Source: Halorussus ruber
Lineage (GTDB): Archaea; Halobacteriota; Halobacteria; Halobacteriales; Haladaptataceae
NCBI RefSeq assembly: GCF_004765785.1
Contig: NZ_SBIT01000002.1
Location: 310,001 to 374,000 of the forward strand
Reading direction: 5' to 3'
DNA length: 64,000 nt
The translations under genes were made by a program, and so were the position numbers. The notes below the pieces were generated by a model. That model was given only the letters and a program-made list of their open reading frames with translations, ran no database searches and had not been told where the DNA came from. Below, in pieces: positions 8,293 through 16,494 of the stretch; position 1 is the first letter of the stretch, and each line of letters starts with the position of its first letter.

Positions 8293-9504
8293 GTGGCAGA
8301 CACCGAATATTGCAGACGAACGGCAGTCACCGGACTTTCCGTGTCTCCGACGGACGCCACACGGCTTCGTGAGTTGGTCGAGGAGTGGAAGCGCGGGTGC
8401 CAACTCGCGGTCAACGAGGCGTGGGGTGTCTGTCACACGAGGAGCGAAGTCCAACAGTTAGCGTACGACCGCCTGCGAGAAGAGACCGACCTCGGGAGCC
8501 AGCACGCGGTGCTGGCGACCCACCGCGCGGCCGAGGCAATCAAGCGCGCTCGGGACGGCGAGGGGTCCAAGCCCCAGTTCACGAGTCCGACAGTCGCGTT
8601 CGACACCCGGACGATGACGGTGTTCGACGACCGGACGGTGAGTCTCACCACGACCGGCGAGCGCGTCCGGTGTGACCTCAAACTCCCCGACGACGGCGGC
8701 TACCAGTCCCAATATCTCGACGACGAGGAGTGGGAACCCGCCAAGAGTACCCTCCACTACCGCGACGGGGAGTTCACCTTCCATCTGGGCTTTCGGACGC
8801 CGAGTCCGGACATCGACCTCCCGACCGAGGGCGCGACGGTGCTGGGCGTCGATTTAGGCGTCGAGAACCTCGCGGTCACCAGCACGGCCGAGTTCTTCCC
8901 CGGCGGCGAGTTGACCCACCGCCGCGAGGAGTTCGAGGCCCTCCGGACTGACCTCGAAGCGACCGGCACCCGGAGCGCCGCCCGGACCCTCCGACAGGCG
9001 GGCAACCGCCTCGACCGCTTCGTCCGCCAGCGCCTCCACGAGGTCGCCAACGACATCGTGGCCGAGGCCGTCGAGTACGACTGCGAACTCGTCGCGTTCG
9101 GCGAACTGAGCGAGGCCGCCGAACTCCTGCCCGAGGCCACCGCTTACCACGAGTGGCTGTTCGACCGCCTGCTCTCGTTCGTGGAGTACCGCGCCGCCGA
9201 GCGGGACATCGCGGTCGTGGAAGTAAATCCGGAGTACACCAGCCAGCGGTGCATGGAGTGCGGCTTCACCCATCCGCAGAACCGGAATCTGGACGAGAGC
9301 CAGTTCGAGTGCCTCAAATGCGAGGCCTCGGCCCACGACGACTACAACGCCGCGAAGAACATCGCCTTCCGGTGCGTGCGGCGCGGGCCGCTGTCGTCGC
9401 GGGGACTGGGCGCGTCGGCGTGTGCCCTTCAGTCGGGTCTCGTGACGCCTGACGACGGGTTTACGCCGTATGCGGAGCTTTCGGAAGCTCCTCGGTCGGA
9501 TTAG
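8293..9504 (+). CDS. tnpB: TnpB, RNA-guided nuclease of the IS1341/IS605 type (solitary)
   Basis: Encodes 403 residues from GTG 8293. The RuvC-like catalytic triad is present: D187 in GVDLG, E271 in FGELSE and D349/D350 in AHDDYNAAKN. A zinc finger interrupts RuvC with C320/C323 and C340/C343. The length and full motif set suggest an intact protein. No tnpA transposase is adjacent, as is common for IS1341-type elements in haloarchaea. TnpB works with an RNA read from the 3' end of its own gene; a hairpin there is listed separately. The element lies between a site-2 protease and a toxin-like gene. Upstream, CTTTG/CAAAG arms at 8239-8257 may mark the left end. Confidence 0.93.
   Translation: MADTEYCRRTAVTGLSVSPTDATRLRELVEEWKRGCQLAVNEAWGVCHTRSEVQQLAYDRLREETDLGSQHAVLATHRAAEAIKRARDGEGSKPQFTSPTVAFDTRTMTVFDDRTVSLTTTGERVRCDLKLPDDGGYQSQYLDDEEWEPAKSTLHYRDGEFTFHLGFRTPSPDIDLPTEGATVLGVDLGVENLAVTSTAEFFPGGELTHRREEFEALRTDLEATGTRSAARTLRQAGNRLDRFVRQRLHEVANDIVAEAVEYDCELVAFGELSEAAELLPEATAYHEWLFDRLLSFVEYRAAERDIAVVEVNPEYTSQRCMECGFTHPQNRNLDESQFECLKCEASAHDDYNAAKNIAFRCVRRGPLSSRGLGASACALQSGLVTPDDGFTPYAELSEAPRSD
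9474..9491 (+). ncRNA. Hairpin at the tnpB 3' end, candidate part of the guide RNA scaffold
   Basis: GGAGCTT and AAGCTCC pair perfectly (7 bp) around a TCGG loop, entirely inside the last codons of tnpB. TnpB guide RNAs span the gene's 3' end and the element's right boundary, and carry such stems. The guide would start where the element ends, probably within about 100 bases downstream, but I cannot fix the boundary without related copies. Confidence 0.45.
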
Positions 9505-9518
9505 AAACTAACCCCAGG

Positions 9519-9965
9519 TCAACGCCGATTGGCAATTGGCCCGGGAAGATACGTTATCGCCTCGTCGGCAATCATCTCTACGAACCACCCAGCCAGCTTT
9601 CCGATGTACGGGTCGTCGATGATATCGTACGTCGGCGGCGCGACGATGTGTGCGTGCGAGAGGGGATAGACGCACCACGGAGAGACGTAGGAGTCCTTCG
9701 GGATACCTCCTCGTACCCAGTGTTTCTCTTTCAAAGGGTGGGAGACGAGCCAATCAGTCGTCGTCATCCCGGCTACGAGATACTGTTTCGGATAGAACGG
9801 ATGGCCGCTGTCCGAGAGAATCACGCATGGGCGGGGCTTGACGTCGTCCCGCTCGATTTCCACCGGCCCGTTTTCAGTGTCGAGAGCTTCCTTCGCCCGT
9901 TTCATCGGCCAAAATGGCTCGATACTCCAGACGACATCTCCTCGCTCGTATCTACGTACCGTCAT
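9519..9965 (-). CDS. PemK/MazF-like toxin-family protein
   Basis: Encodes 148 residues. The opening RRYERGDVVW and the later KPRPCVILSD...YLVAGMTTT match the PemK/MazF fold, whose members are mostly mRNA-cleaving toxins. The domain is larger than bacterial MazF (about 110 residues), with an extended C-terminal helix region. I use the ATG at 9965; a GTG four codons upstream is possible. CTTATAGT on the minus strand at 9993-10000 gives it its own promoter. The gene upstream in the same direction encodes a winged-helix protein, the likely regulator or antitoxin partner, 114 bases away. Activity is inferred from fold only. Confidence 0.75.
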   Translation of the reverse strand: MTVRRYERGDVVWSIEPFWPMKRAKEALDTENGPVEIERDDVKPRPCVILSDSGHPFYPKQYLVAGMTTTDWLVSHPLKEKHWVRGGIPKDSYVSPWCVYPLSHAHIVAPPTYDIIDDPYIGKLAGWFVEMIADEAITYLPGPIANRR

Positions 9966-10079
9966 CAGTCTCGTCACAAACTATGAAATTTGACTATAAG
10001 AAGATAGCACAAGTGAAAGCAATGAAAAACGTTTCGGCAAATCGTACGATAGATGGCCTTCGGCTTCTGTAGAGGAGTA

Positions 10080-10532
10080 TCAAGTCCGCCCTGTGTTAGA
10101 CCGATTTGAACCGTCATCTGGGTATTCACGTGCCGAGGCCGCAGACTGCTCAGTATTTTGGCCCTCCGGATATTCTGCGGCAGCGTCAGCCCATTCCTCC
10201 GCTTCCTCTTCGTCCTCGATGAAAGGGGTTTCGTCGTCAAACCCTGCCTTTGCAGACTGTAGGGTACCAACCTTCTCGGCTAGCTCCTCCAATTTCTCCT
10301 CGTCTTCCGTGAGCGCCCAGTAGTTACCTCGATGTTCGACGAAGCCTCGGTTCTTCAACCGTGAGAGGTTCGTGCTGACAGTGTTCGGGTTCCTGTCGAT
10401 GGCGTCAGCAATCTCCTGACGCGTGAACGCTAAGTCGTCGTGGTCCGCGAGATGCTTGATAATCGCCTCGGCCGTCGAATACTCCGTCTCAGATGCCTCC
10501 GAGGCATCGAATTCATCACGAGAGATAGGCAT
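10080..10532 (-). CDS. Winged helix-turn-helix regulator, possible antitoxin partner of the PemK-like protein
   Basis: Encodes 150 residues from ATG 10532. Residues about 20-78 form a winged-helix domain: AEAIIKHLADHDD, then FTRQEIADAIDRNPNTVSTNLSRLKNRGFVEHRGNYWAL, which ends in the wing. The remainder is a very acidic helical tail and a disordered SNRSNTGRT end. The frame is open upstream to 10817, but that stretch is basic and atypical. MarR/ArsR-like regulators next to PemK-like genes are often seen in haloarchaea, and the acidic tail could bind a basic toxin surface. It could equally be an unrelated transcription factor, because the pair is neither overlapping nor clearly co-transcribed. 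Confidence 0.8.
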   Translation of the reverse strand: MPISRDEFDASEASETEYSTAEAIIKHLADHDDLAFTRQEIADAIDRNPNTVSTNLSRLKNRGFVEHRGNYWALTEDEEKLEELAEKVGTLQSAKAGFDDETPFIEDEEEAEEWADAAAEYPEGQNTEQSAASAREYPDDGSNRSNTGRT

Positions 10533-10975
10533 GGCTCTATCTTGTAAGCCTGTAAGGTGTACTCTACGAAAAGTGTACTGGTGAAAATCACGCCGGGGCC
10601 AACTCGCACGCTGTATTAGGTCTTTGCCGTCAGCACGCAATTTGTGTTTATTTCGGGTCACTTGAGTAGCGGTTTGTGAGATATTCGGCAACATCTCCCG
10701 GAACTGGTCAGAGGTAGTTTCAACCTTGAACATAGGCGTCCCCGCCCCGCAACCGCACCTCGTCCTCCCCAACCTCCTGCGGTCCTCGGCTTCGCCTGCG
10801 GTCCTCGTCCCTCGCACGCGAGGCGCGACGCCTCGGCGTCGCGCCCACGCGCGCCGACCGCAGGAAATTCAATAGTGGGTTAAAAGACAATATAACAATT
10901 CTTAAACAATCATTTTTATTTCCCTACCCCGCTCGCTGACGCAACTTTTTACGACTCCCGCGCGTACCACCGCGC
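10533..10975. other. Divergent non-coding region with GC-rich repeats and an AT-rich motif
   Basis: No supported gene in 443 bases. It contains: a segment at 10741-10780 whose reverse complement (GAGGTTGGGGAGG...) recurs at 57131; a GC-rich palindromic patch around 10818-10846 (GCGACGCC/GGCGTCGC); the AT-rich motif at 10886-10923 shared with four other boundaries; and the cupin promoter ACTTTTTAC at 10944-10952, 24-32 bases before its ATG. Confidence 0.6.
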
Positions 10976-11350
10976 ATGAGTCAGCAACCGAAGCCTCTGA
11001 TTCGCCGGAGCGACGAAATCGAATACGAAGACGTCGGCGCGGCCGACGGCCTGCGCAAGGGCGTCCTCATCGACGAGAGTCGCGGCGCGCCCAACTTCGC
11101 CATCCGCCGGTTCGAACTCGACGCCGGCGCGGAGGTCCCCGAACACACCAACGAGGTCGAACACGAACAGTACGTCCTCTCGGGCGAGTACACCGTCGGC
11201 ATCGACGACGAGGAGTACACCGTCGGCGAAGGCGATTCGCTCCTCATTCCCGCTGGCGTCGTCCACTGGTATCGCAACGAGAGCGACGAACCGGGTGCGT
11301 TCATCTGCGCCGTGCCGAACGGCGACGACGAGATAGAACTGGTAGAATAG
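10976..11350 (+). CDS. Small cupin domain protein
   Basis: Encodes 124 residues forming a single cupin barrel. Motif 1 reads PEHTNEVEHEQYVLSGEY, with the metal-ligand positions H...EHE, and motif 2 reads GDSLLIPAGVVHWYRN, with the conserved proline, glycine and histidine. A bound divalent metal is likely. Single-domain cupins range from isomerases and dioxygenases to sensors, so no reaction can be given. A TATA box at 10944-10952 fits leaderless transcription. It is convergent with a tiny gene at 11362 and has no operon partner. Confidence 0.9.
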   Translation: MSQQPKPLIRRSDEIEYEDVGAADGLRKGVLIDESRGAPNFAIRRFELDAGAEVPEHTNEVEHEQYVLSGEYTVGIDDEEYTVGEGDSLLIPAGVVHWYRNESDEPGAFICAVPNGDDEIELVE

Positions 11351-11361
11351 GAAGTCGGTCG

Positions 11362-11538
11362 CTACTCGTACTCCGGTAGCGAGACGAGGGCCTGAATGTC
11401 AGCGGAAATCCACGCGTCGGCGGCCGACTGGTCCTGCATTCGGACCGTCGGCTTGCCTCCCGCGTCGTCCTCCTCGATTTCAAGCGTCACTTGTTCGTCG
11501 AACCGCTCGGGTAACCGCTTGTTGTGTCTCCCCCTCAT
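11362..11538 (-). CDS. Small conserved haloarchaeal protein of unknown function
   Basis: Encodes 58 residues from ATG 11538 (MRGRHNKRLPERF...). The start is basic and the body acidic, with a pattern VTLEIEEDD...PTVRMQDQSAADAWISADIQALVSL that suggests two strands and a helix. No cysteines and no membrane segment. The type looks familiar from haloarchaeal genomes but has no known role. It converges on the cupin gene with 11 bases between stops. The low complexity of the neighbourhood and its short length keep confidence moderate. Confidence 0.65.
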   Translation of the reverse strand: MRGRHNKRLPERFDEQVTLEIEEDDAGGKPTVRMQDQSAADAWISADIQALVSLPEYE

Positions 11539-11748
11539 ACTTGGTCGTTCTGTGCGCACTCGCCGCTTACCACGAGAGGGTCTTTGTTATTTGCCGGTTG
11601 CCGTACGGGTATTGGCGGAATAACGCTCTGAGGCGTCCGTTATCCCGAGCTTAACGCCCGGTATGGGTACCTTTCCTCGCTGCGACCGGCGACTTGCTGG
11701 CGGCGAATCCTCGGTTCCGAACCGCTCAAATACCGCGAGCTATTACCC

Positions 11749-13809
11749 GTGAACGTGTCGAAGCAGGTCCCGCAGGTGGACGCGCTGTTCCTCCACGAGT
11801 CGTCCGGCGATTACGTCGCGGTCGTGAATCGGGACGGCGAGCGCGTCTTCCGAGCCAAACTCGAACTTCAGGAGACGAACGCCGGGCCGCGACCCGGCAG
11901 GTTCCGCGTCAAGCGCGGCACGAGCGAGGAGCCTCGAAGCCCCGACCAGTTCGTGGAAATCGCGCGCAGAGCCGACCGCATCCGCATCTCCCAGCAGACC
12001 TCCCGCGAGGGCCGCGAGGAGCTACAGGAGATGCTCGACGCCTACCAACTCGACTCGAAGGTGGTCCGAACCTGTCGGTTCTGCGCGTCGAGCGGCCACT
12101 ACACGCCCATCACGAGCGAGACCGCAGTCGATGCGGGCGACGAACACATCTGCCCCGACTGCGCCAAAGAGGAGTTGGAGCGCCAACTCGCCTTCGAGGG
12201 CGATTTGACCAGCGCCGCCAAGGGCCGACTCGAAGACCTGCTCCTCGAAGTGCAGGACTTAGAGCGCATCACGAACCTGCTCAAGGGGCAACTCGACCCC
12301 GACCTCACCAAGTTCGACGAGATCAGCGCCAACGTCGAGGACGTCGAGAACATCCGGGTCGATTCGCTGAACCTCCATCCCGGAATCCAGAACCTGCTGG
12401 AACCCCGGTTCGAGGAGCTACTGCCGGTCCAGAGCCTCGCGGTCCAGAACGGCCTCCTCGACGGCGAGGACCAGTTGGTCGTGAGCGCCACCGCGACCGG
12501 GAAGACGCTGGTCGGCGAGATGACCGGCATCGACCGCGTGCTGAACGGGCAGGGCAAGATGCTGTTTCTCGTCCCGCTCGTCGCGCTCGCCAACCAAAAG
12601 CACGAGGACTTCAAAGACGAGTACGGCGACCTCGTGGACGTGACGATTCGGGTCGGTGCGAGCCGAGTCCGGGACGACGGCCACGCCTTCGACCCCAGCG
12701 CCGACGTCATCGTCGGCACCTACGAGGGCATCGACCACGCGCTCCGGACCGGCCGGGACTTGGGCGACATCGGGACCGTCGTCATCGACGAGGTCCACAC
12801 GCTCAAGGAGCAAGACCGAGGCCACCGCCTCGACGGTCTCATCGCGCGACTCAAACACTACTGCGAACAGCGAGCGAGTCGCCGCGAGGAGTACGGCGGT
12901 GCCCAGTGGGTCTACCTCTCGGCGACGGTGGGCAATCCCTCCGACCTCGCGCAGTCGCTCGAAGCCAACCTCGTGGAGTTCGAGGAGCGCCCGGTCCCGC
13001 TCGAACGTCACGTCACCTTCGCCGACGGCCAAGAGAAACCGGACATCGAGAACAAACTGGTCAAGCGCGAGTACGACACCAAGTCCTCGCAGGGCTATCG
13101 CGGCCAGACCATCATCTTCACCAACTCCCGGCGTCGGTGTCACGAGATTTCCCGCCAACTGGAGTACAGTTCTGCGCCCTACCACGCCGGTCTGGACTAC
13201 GGCCGCCGGAAGAAGGTAGAGCGAATGTTCGCCGACCAGGACCTCGCGGCGGTCGTCACGACTGCGGCGCTCGCAGCGGGCGTGGACTTCCCGGCCTCGC
13301 AGGTCATCTTCGACACGCTCGCCATGGGCATCGAGTGGCTCTCCGTACAGGAGTTCCACCAGATGCTCGGGCGGGCGGGTCGCCCCGACTACCACGACCG
13401 GGGGAAGGTCTACGTCCTCGTGGAACCCGACGCGGCCTACCACAACAGCATGGAGATGAGCGAGGACGAAGTTGCGTTCAAGCTCCTGAAAGACGAGATG
13501 GAGGACGTCCAGACCCTCTACGACGAGAGCGCCGCGGTCGAGGAGACCCTCGCCAACATCACGGTCGCGGGCAAGGGGGCCAAGCGCCTCGGCGACCGGA
13601 TGATCGGCGAGATTCCGACCAAGCACGCGCTCGGCAGACTGCTGGAGTACGGCTTCATCGAGGGGCTGGAACCGACCGACCTCGGCCGGGTCGTCACCAG
13701 TCACTTCCTCGCGCCCGACGAGGCGTTCAAGATTCTCGACGGGATTCGCAAGGAGAAACATCCCTACGAAATCGTCGCCGAGCTAGAGCTTCACGGCGAA
13801 CAAGAGTAG
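11749..13809 (+). CDS. DEAD/DEAH-box (superfamily 2, Ski2-like) helicase with N-terminal zinc module
   Basis: Encodes 686 residues from GTG 11749. An N-terminal module of about 200 residues contains a four-cysteine site, C109/C112 and C135/C138. The helicase core follows: motif I ATATGKT (K252), motif II DEVH at 347-350, motif III LSATVGNP, and the motif VI region QMLGRAGRPDYHDRG. A short C-terminal domain (KHALGRLLEYGFIEG) ends the protein; it lacks the full Sec63-type extension of Hel308. The arrangement marks a distinct archaeal helicase family, likely acting in DNA repair or RNA processing, with no verified substrate known to me. Transcribed alone, with a hairpin 37 bases after the stop. 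Confidence 0.92.
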   Translation: MNVSKQVPQVDALFLHESSGDYVAVVNRDGERVFRAKLELQETNAGPRPGRFRVKRGTSEEPRSPDQFVEIARRADRIRISQQTSREGREELQEMLDAYQLDSKVVRTCRFCASSGHYTPITSETAVDAGDEHICPDCAKEELERQLAFEGDLTSAAKGRLEDLLLEVQDLERITNLLKGQLDPDLTKFDEISANVEDVENIRVDSLNLHPGIQNLLEPRFEELLPVQSLAVQNGLLDGEDQLVVSATATGKTLVGEMTGIDRVLNGQGKMLFLVPLVALANQKHEDFKDEYGDLVDVTIRVGASRVRDDGHAFDPSADVIVGTYEGIDHALRTGRDLGDIGTVVIDEVHTLKEQDRGHRLDGLIARLKHYCEQRASRREEYGGAQWVYLSATVGNPSDLAQSLEANLVEFEERPVPLERHVTFADGQEKPDIENKLVKREYDTKSSQGYRGQTIIFTNSRRRCHEISRQLEYSSAPYHAGLDYGRRKKVERMFADQDLAAVVTTAALAAGVDFPASQVIFDTLAMGIEWLSVQEFHQMLGRAGRPDYHDRGKVYVLVEPDAAYHNSMEMSEDEVAFKLLKDEMEDVQTLYDESAAVEETLANITVAGKGAKRLGDRMIGEIPTKHALGRLLEYGFIEGLEPTDLGRVVTSHFLAPDEAFKILDGIRKEKHPYEIVAELELHGEQE

Positions 13810-13845
13810 TCCGACAACCGCCGACAGCCTTCGAATCGCTTTTTG

Positions 13846-13862
13846 CGAGCGTCTGACGCTCG
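13846..13862 (+). terminator. Hairpin downstream of the helicase
   Basis: CGAGCG and CGCTCG pair around TCTGA, immediately after a run of five T. A plausible terminator for the helicase gene; archaeal termination is mainly T-run dependent, so the T run may matter more than the stem. Confidence 0.45.
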
Positions 13863-13904
13863 TCTGCCGGACTTTGATATGGAAGTCTAGCAAATACAGT
13901 ATCA

Positions 13905-14201
13905 ATGTCAACGGTGGAAAGCAAGAAATCGCGTGGGAGTTCGATTCCGGCTCACGAGGCTCATCACGACCCCGAGGGGAGCGGGGCCGTCAGCGAGACC
14001 GTCATCGAGGCCGTCGCCGCCGCCGAGGGTGCGGACCCGACCGACTGCGACCTCGGGTTCTACGGTGCAGTAGACTTAGAAGCCCTCGACACGCTGTTCG
14101 AGCGCCGGTCGTGCGAAGGCCACTGGCGCTTCGAGTTCGCCGTCGAGGACTGGGTAGTCGTCGTCGAAGGCGACGGGACCGTCACGGTCTGTGAGAACTG
14201 A
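13905..14201 (+). CDS. HalOD1 output-domain protein
   Basis: Encodes 98 residues. After a disordered start, residues 30-98 match the small haloarchaeal HalOD1 domain: SETVIEAVAAAEGADPTDCDLGFYGAVDLEALDTLF, then a beta segment ending GDGTVTVCEN. HalOD1 is found alone or as the output domain of haloarchaeal signalling proteins; its molecular role is not established. The ATG at 13905 fits a start soon after the AT-rich stretch near 13885. No sensor kinase or receiver gene is adjacent; the following gene is a transporter. Confidence 0.85.
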   Translation: MSTVESKKSRGSSIPAHEAHHDPEGSGAVSETVIEAVAAAEGADPTDCDLGFYGAVDLEALDTLFERRSCEGHWRFEFAVEDWVVVVEGDGTVTVCEN

Positions 14202-14307
14202 CTGATTCGTCGGTCGTGGCTTCGACATCGCCGTCCGCAGTCGCACTCGTTTCGTCTTCGCCCGCAGTCGCACCCTTTTTGCCTTCGCCGAAACTTGTAG
14301 TCGAAAC

Positions 14308-16134
14308 GTGGCACTCTCGCTGACGCCGGGAATCGTCGTCGTCTTCCTCGTCGTCCTCGCGGCGCTGGTGCTGTTCGCCACGGAACCAGTCCCCATCGAC
14401 ATCACGGCCATCGGCATCATGGTGGCGCTGATGGTGCTGGAACCGTGGACGCAGGTCCAACCGGCCGAGGGCGTCTCCGGGTTCGCCAGCTCTGCGACCG
14501 TCACCGTGCTGGCGATGTTCATCCTGAGCTACGGGGTCCAGCGCACCGGCGCGGTCCAGATTCTCGGCCGGAAAATCGCGGCGTTCACCCGCGACGACGA
14601 GAGCCGACAGCTCGGCGCGACCATCGGCGTGGTCGGCTCTATCTCGGGTTTTATAAACAACACCGCGGCAGTCGCCATCCTCATGCCGATGGTGACCGAC
14701 CTCGCCCACGAGGGCAAGACCTCGCCGTCGAAACTCCTCCTACCGCTTTCGTACGCTTCGATGTTCGGCGGGACGCTCACGCTCATCGGGACCTCGACCA
14801 ACATTCTGGCCAGCGACCTCTCGGCCCGCCTCGCTGGCGAGTACCCCGACCTACACGCCTTCTCGATGTTCGAGTTCACCTCGCTCGGAATCCTCGTCTC
14901 CATCGTCGGTGTGGTCTACCTGATGACGGTCGGCCGATGGCTCACCCCCGCCCGAATCCCGCCCAAGGAGGACCTCACCGAGGAGTTCGAGTTGGAGGAG
15001 TACCTGACCGAGGTCTCCGTGGACGAGGATTCGCCGCTGGTCGGCCAGACCATCGGGGACGCGCTCGCGGACACCGACTTCGACGTGGACCTCGTCCAAC
15101 TCATCCGCGAGGGCCAGACGTTCGTGGAACCGCTCGGCCCGAAGGAGATTCAGGCCGGGGACATCTTCGCGGTCCGGACCGACCGGGACACGCTGGTCGA
15201 CCTCATCGACACCGAGGGACTGACCCTGCTCCCGAACGTGGACGTGACCGAGGAGGAACTGGAGAGCGCCGACGCCGACAGCAACCTCGTGGAAGTCGTC
15301 ATCGCACCGCGCTCCTCGCTGGTCGGCGAGACGCTGGCGACCGCCAGTTTCCGAGAACGCTACGACGCCACAGTGCTGGCCCTGCGGCGCGGCCCGGAGT
15401 ACATTCGCAAGCGCATGGACCACGCCGAGTTGCAGGTCGGCGACACCCTGCTGATTCAGGCGACCCCCGAGAGCATCTCCCGGCTGAACGTCAACCGCGA
15501 CTTCATCGTCGCGCAGGAAATCGAGCGCCCGGACTACCGCGAGTCGAAGATTCCCCTCGCAATCGGCATCGTCGCGGCCGTGGTCGGGGTGGCCGCGCTC
15601 GACGTGCTTCCCATCATGGTCTCGGCGCTCGCCGGGGCGCTCGTGATGGTCCTGACCGGCGTCCTCAATCCGCCGGAGGTCTACGACGCTGTCGAGTGGG
15701 ACGTCATCTTCCTGCTGGCGGGGGTCATCCCGCTCGGCATCGCCATGGAACAGACCGGCGCGGCCGGTCTCATCGCCGACCTCGTGGTCCTGTCGGGCGA
15801 CTTCCTGCCGCCCATCGCGGTCCTCGGCCTGTTCTACGTCGTGACTGCGGTGCTGACCAACATCGTCAGCAACAACGCCAGCGTGGTGCTGATGATTCCG
15901 GTCGCCGCGGAGGCCGCCCAGCAGTTAGGTGCCAACGCCTTCGCGTTCGTGCTGGCAGTCACGTTCGCGGCCTCGACGGCGTTCATGACGCCCGTCGGCT
16001 ACCAGACCAACCTCTTCGTCTACGGCCCCGGCGGCTACAAGTTCACGGATTACTTCCGAGTGGGCGCTCCGCTGCAGTTGTTGTTCGCCGTGGTGACGAC
16101 GCTGGGAATCGCCTCGATTTGGGGCGTGGCGTAG
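14308..16134 (+). CDS. SLC13/DASS-type anion transporter with two central RCK-C (TrkA-C) domains
   Basis: Encodes 608 residues from GTG 14308. Membrane spans at both ends enclose a soluble middle (about residues 215-390) with two TrkA-C-like domains, the first beginning EVSVDEDSPLVGQTIGD and the second EVVIAPRSSLVGETL. The repeated hallmarks of the divalent-anion/Na+ symporter fold are visible: NNTAAVAILMP near 110-120 and NIVSNNASVVLMIPVA near 520-535. Such proteins carry sulfate or dicarboxylates, and the TrkA-C domains probably sense a ligand. The substrate cannot be assigned. It stands alone; HalOD1 upstream is probably separate. Confidence 0.92.
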   Translation: MALSLTPGIVVVFLVVLAALVLFATEPVPIDITAIGIMVALMVLEPWTQVQPAEGVSGFASSATVTVLAMFILSYGVQRTGAVQILGRKIAAFTRDDESRQLGATIGVVGSISGFINNTAAVAILMPMVTDLAHEGKTSPSKLLLPLSYASMFGGTLTLIGTSTNILASDLSARLAGEYPDLHAFSMFEFTSLGILVSIVGVVYLMTVGRWLTPARIPPKEDLTEEFELEEYLTEVSVDEDSPLVGQTIGDALADTDFDVDLVQLIREGQTFVEPLGPKEIQAGDIFAVRTDRDTLVDLIDTEGLTLLPNVDVTEEELESADADSNLVEVVIAPRSSLVGETLATASFRERYDATVLALRRGPEYIRKRMDHAELQVGDTLLIQATPESISRLNVNRDFIVAQEIERPDYRESKIPLAIGIVAAVVGVAALDVLPIMVSALAGALVMVLTGVLNPPEVYDAVEWDVIFLLAGVIPLGIAMEQTGAAGLIADLVVLSGDFLPPIAVLGLFYVVTAVLTNIVSNNASVVLMIPVAAEAAQQLGANAFAFVLAVTFAASTAFMTPVGYQTNLFVYGPGGYKFTDYFRVGAPLQLLFAVVTTLGIASIWGVA

Positions 16135-16272
16135 GTCTTTGCGCGAAAGAGAAATGTTATTCGTTGTTAAAGGCAACGGGATATTTGTTTAGTTGGCAAT
16201 CAGGTTGCTTTCCCGCTATCGCCCGGCACAAACGAAACGCTTTACACGGTCTGCCGCGCTAGTATCTCGTGC

Positions 16273-16345
16273 GGGACCGTGGGGTAGCTTGGTATCCTTT
16301 CGGCCTTGGGTGCCGATAACCCCGGTTCAAATCCGGGCGGTCCCA
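16273..16345 (+). tRNA. tRNA-Pro (anticodon TGG)
   Basis: A 73-base cloverleaf: acceptor GGGACCG/CGGTCCC, discriminator A, anticodon stem TCGGC/GCCGA around CTTGGGT (anticodon TGG), and T arm CCCGG-TTCAAAT-CCGGG. No intron and no encoded CCA. A TATA-like CTTTACA lies roughly 35 bases upstream. The rest of the 16135-16494 gap shows no gene. Confidence 0.95.
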
Positions 16346-16494
16346 TACGCTTTTTCCGTGGCTCTCTCGTCCTCGGCTTCGCCAAAGATACCAACATGTG
16401 TAGATTAATTCCCCGGTATCCCTTCCCCTCGGCCACTTTCACTTTCGCTCCGTTTACGAAACTTCTTAGCAGATGAAGCACGAAGCGTTGATGA

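Noticed and set aside
10533-10817. N-terminal extension of the winged-helix protein
   Set aside because: The extension is basic and cysteine/arginine-rich, unlike haloarchaeal proteins, and covers repeat sequence; the ATG at 10532 is preferred.
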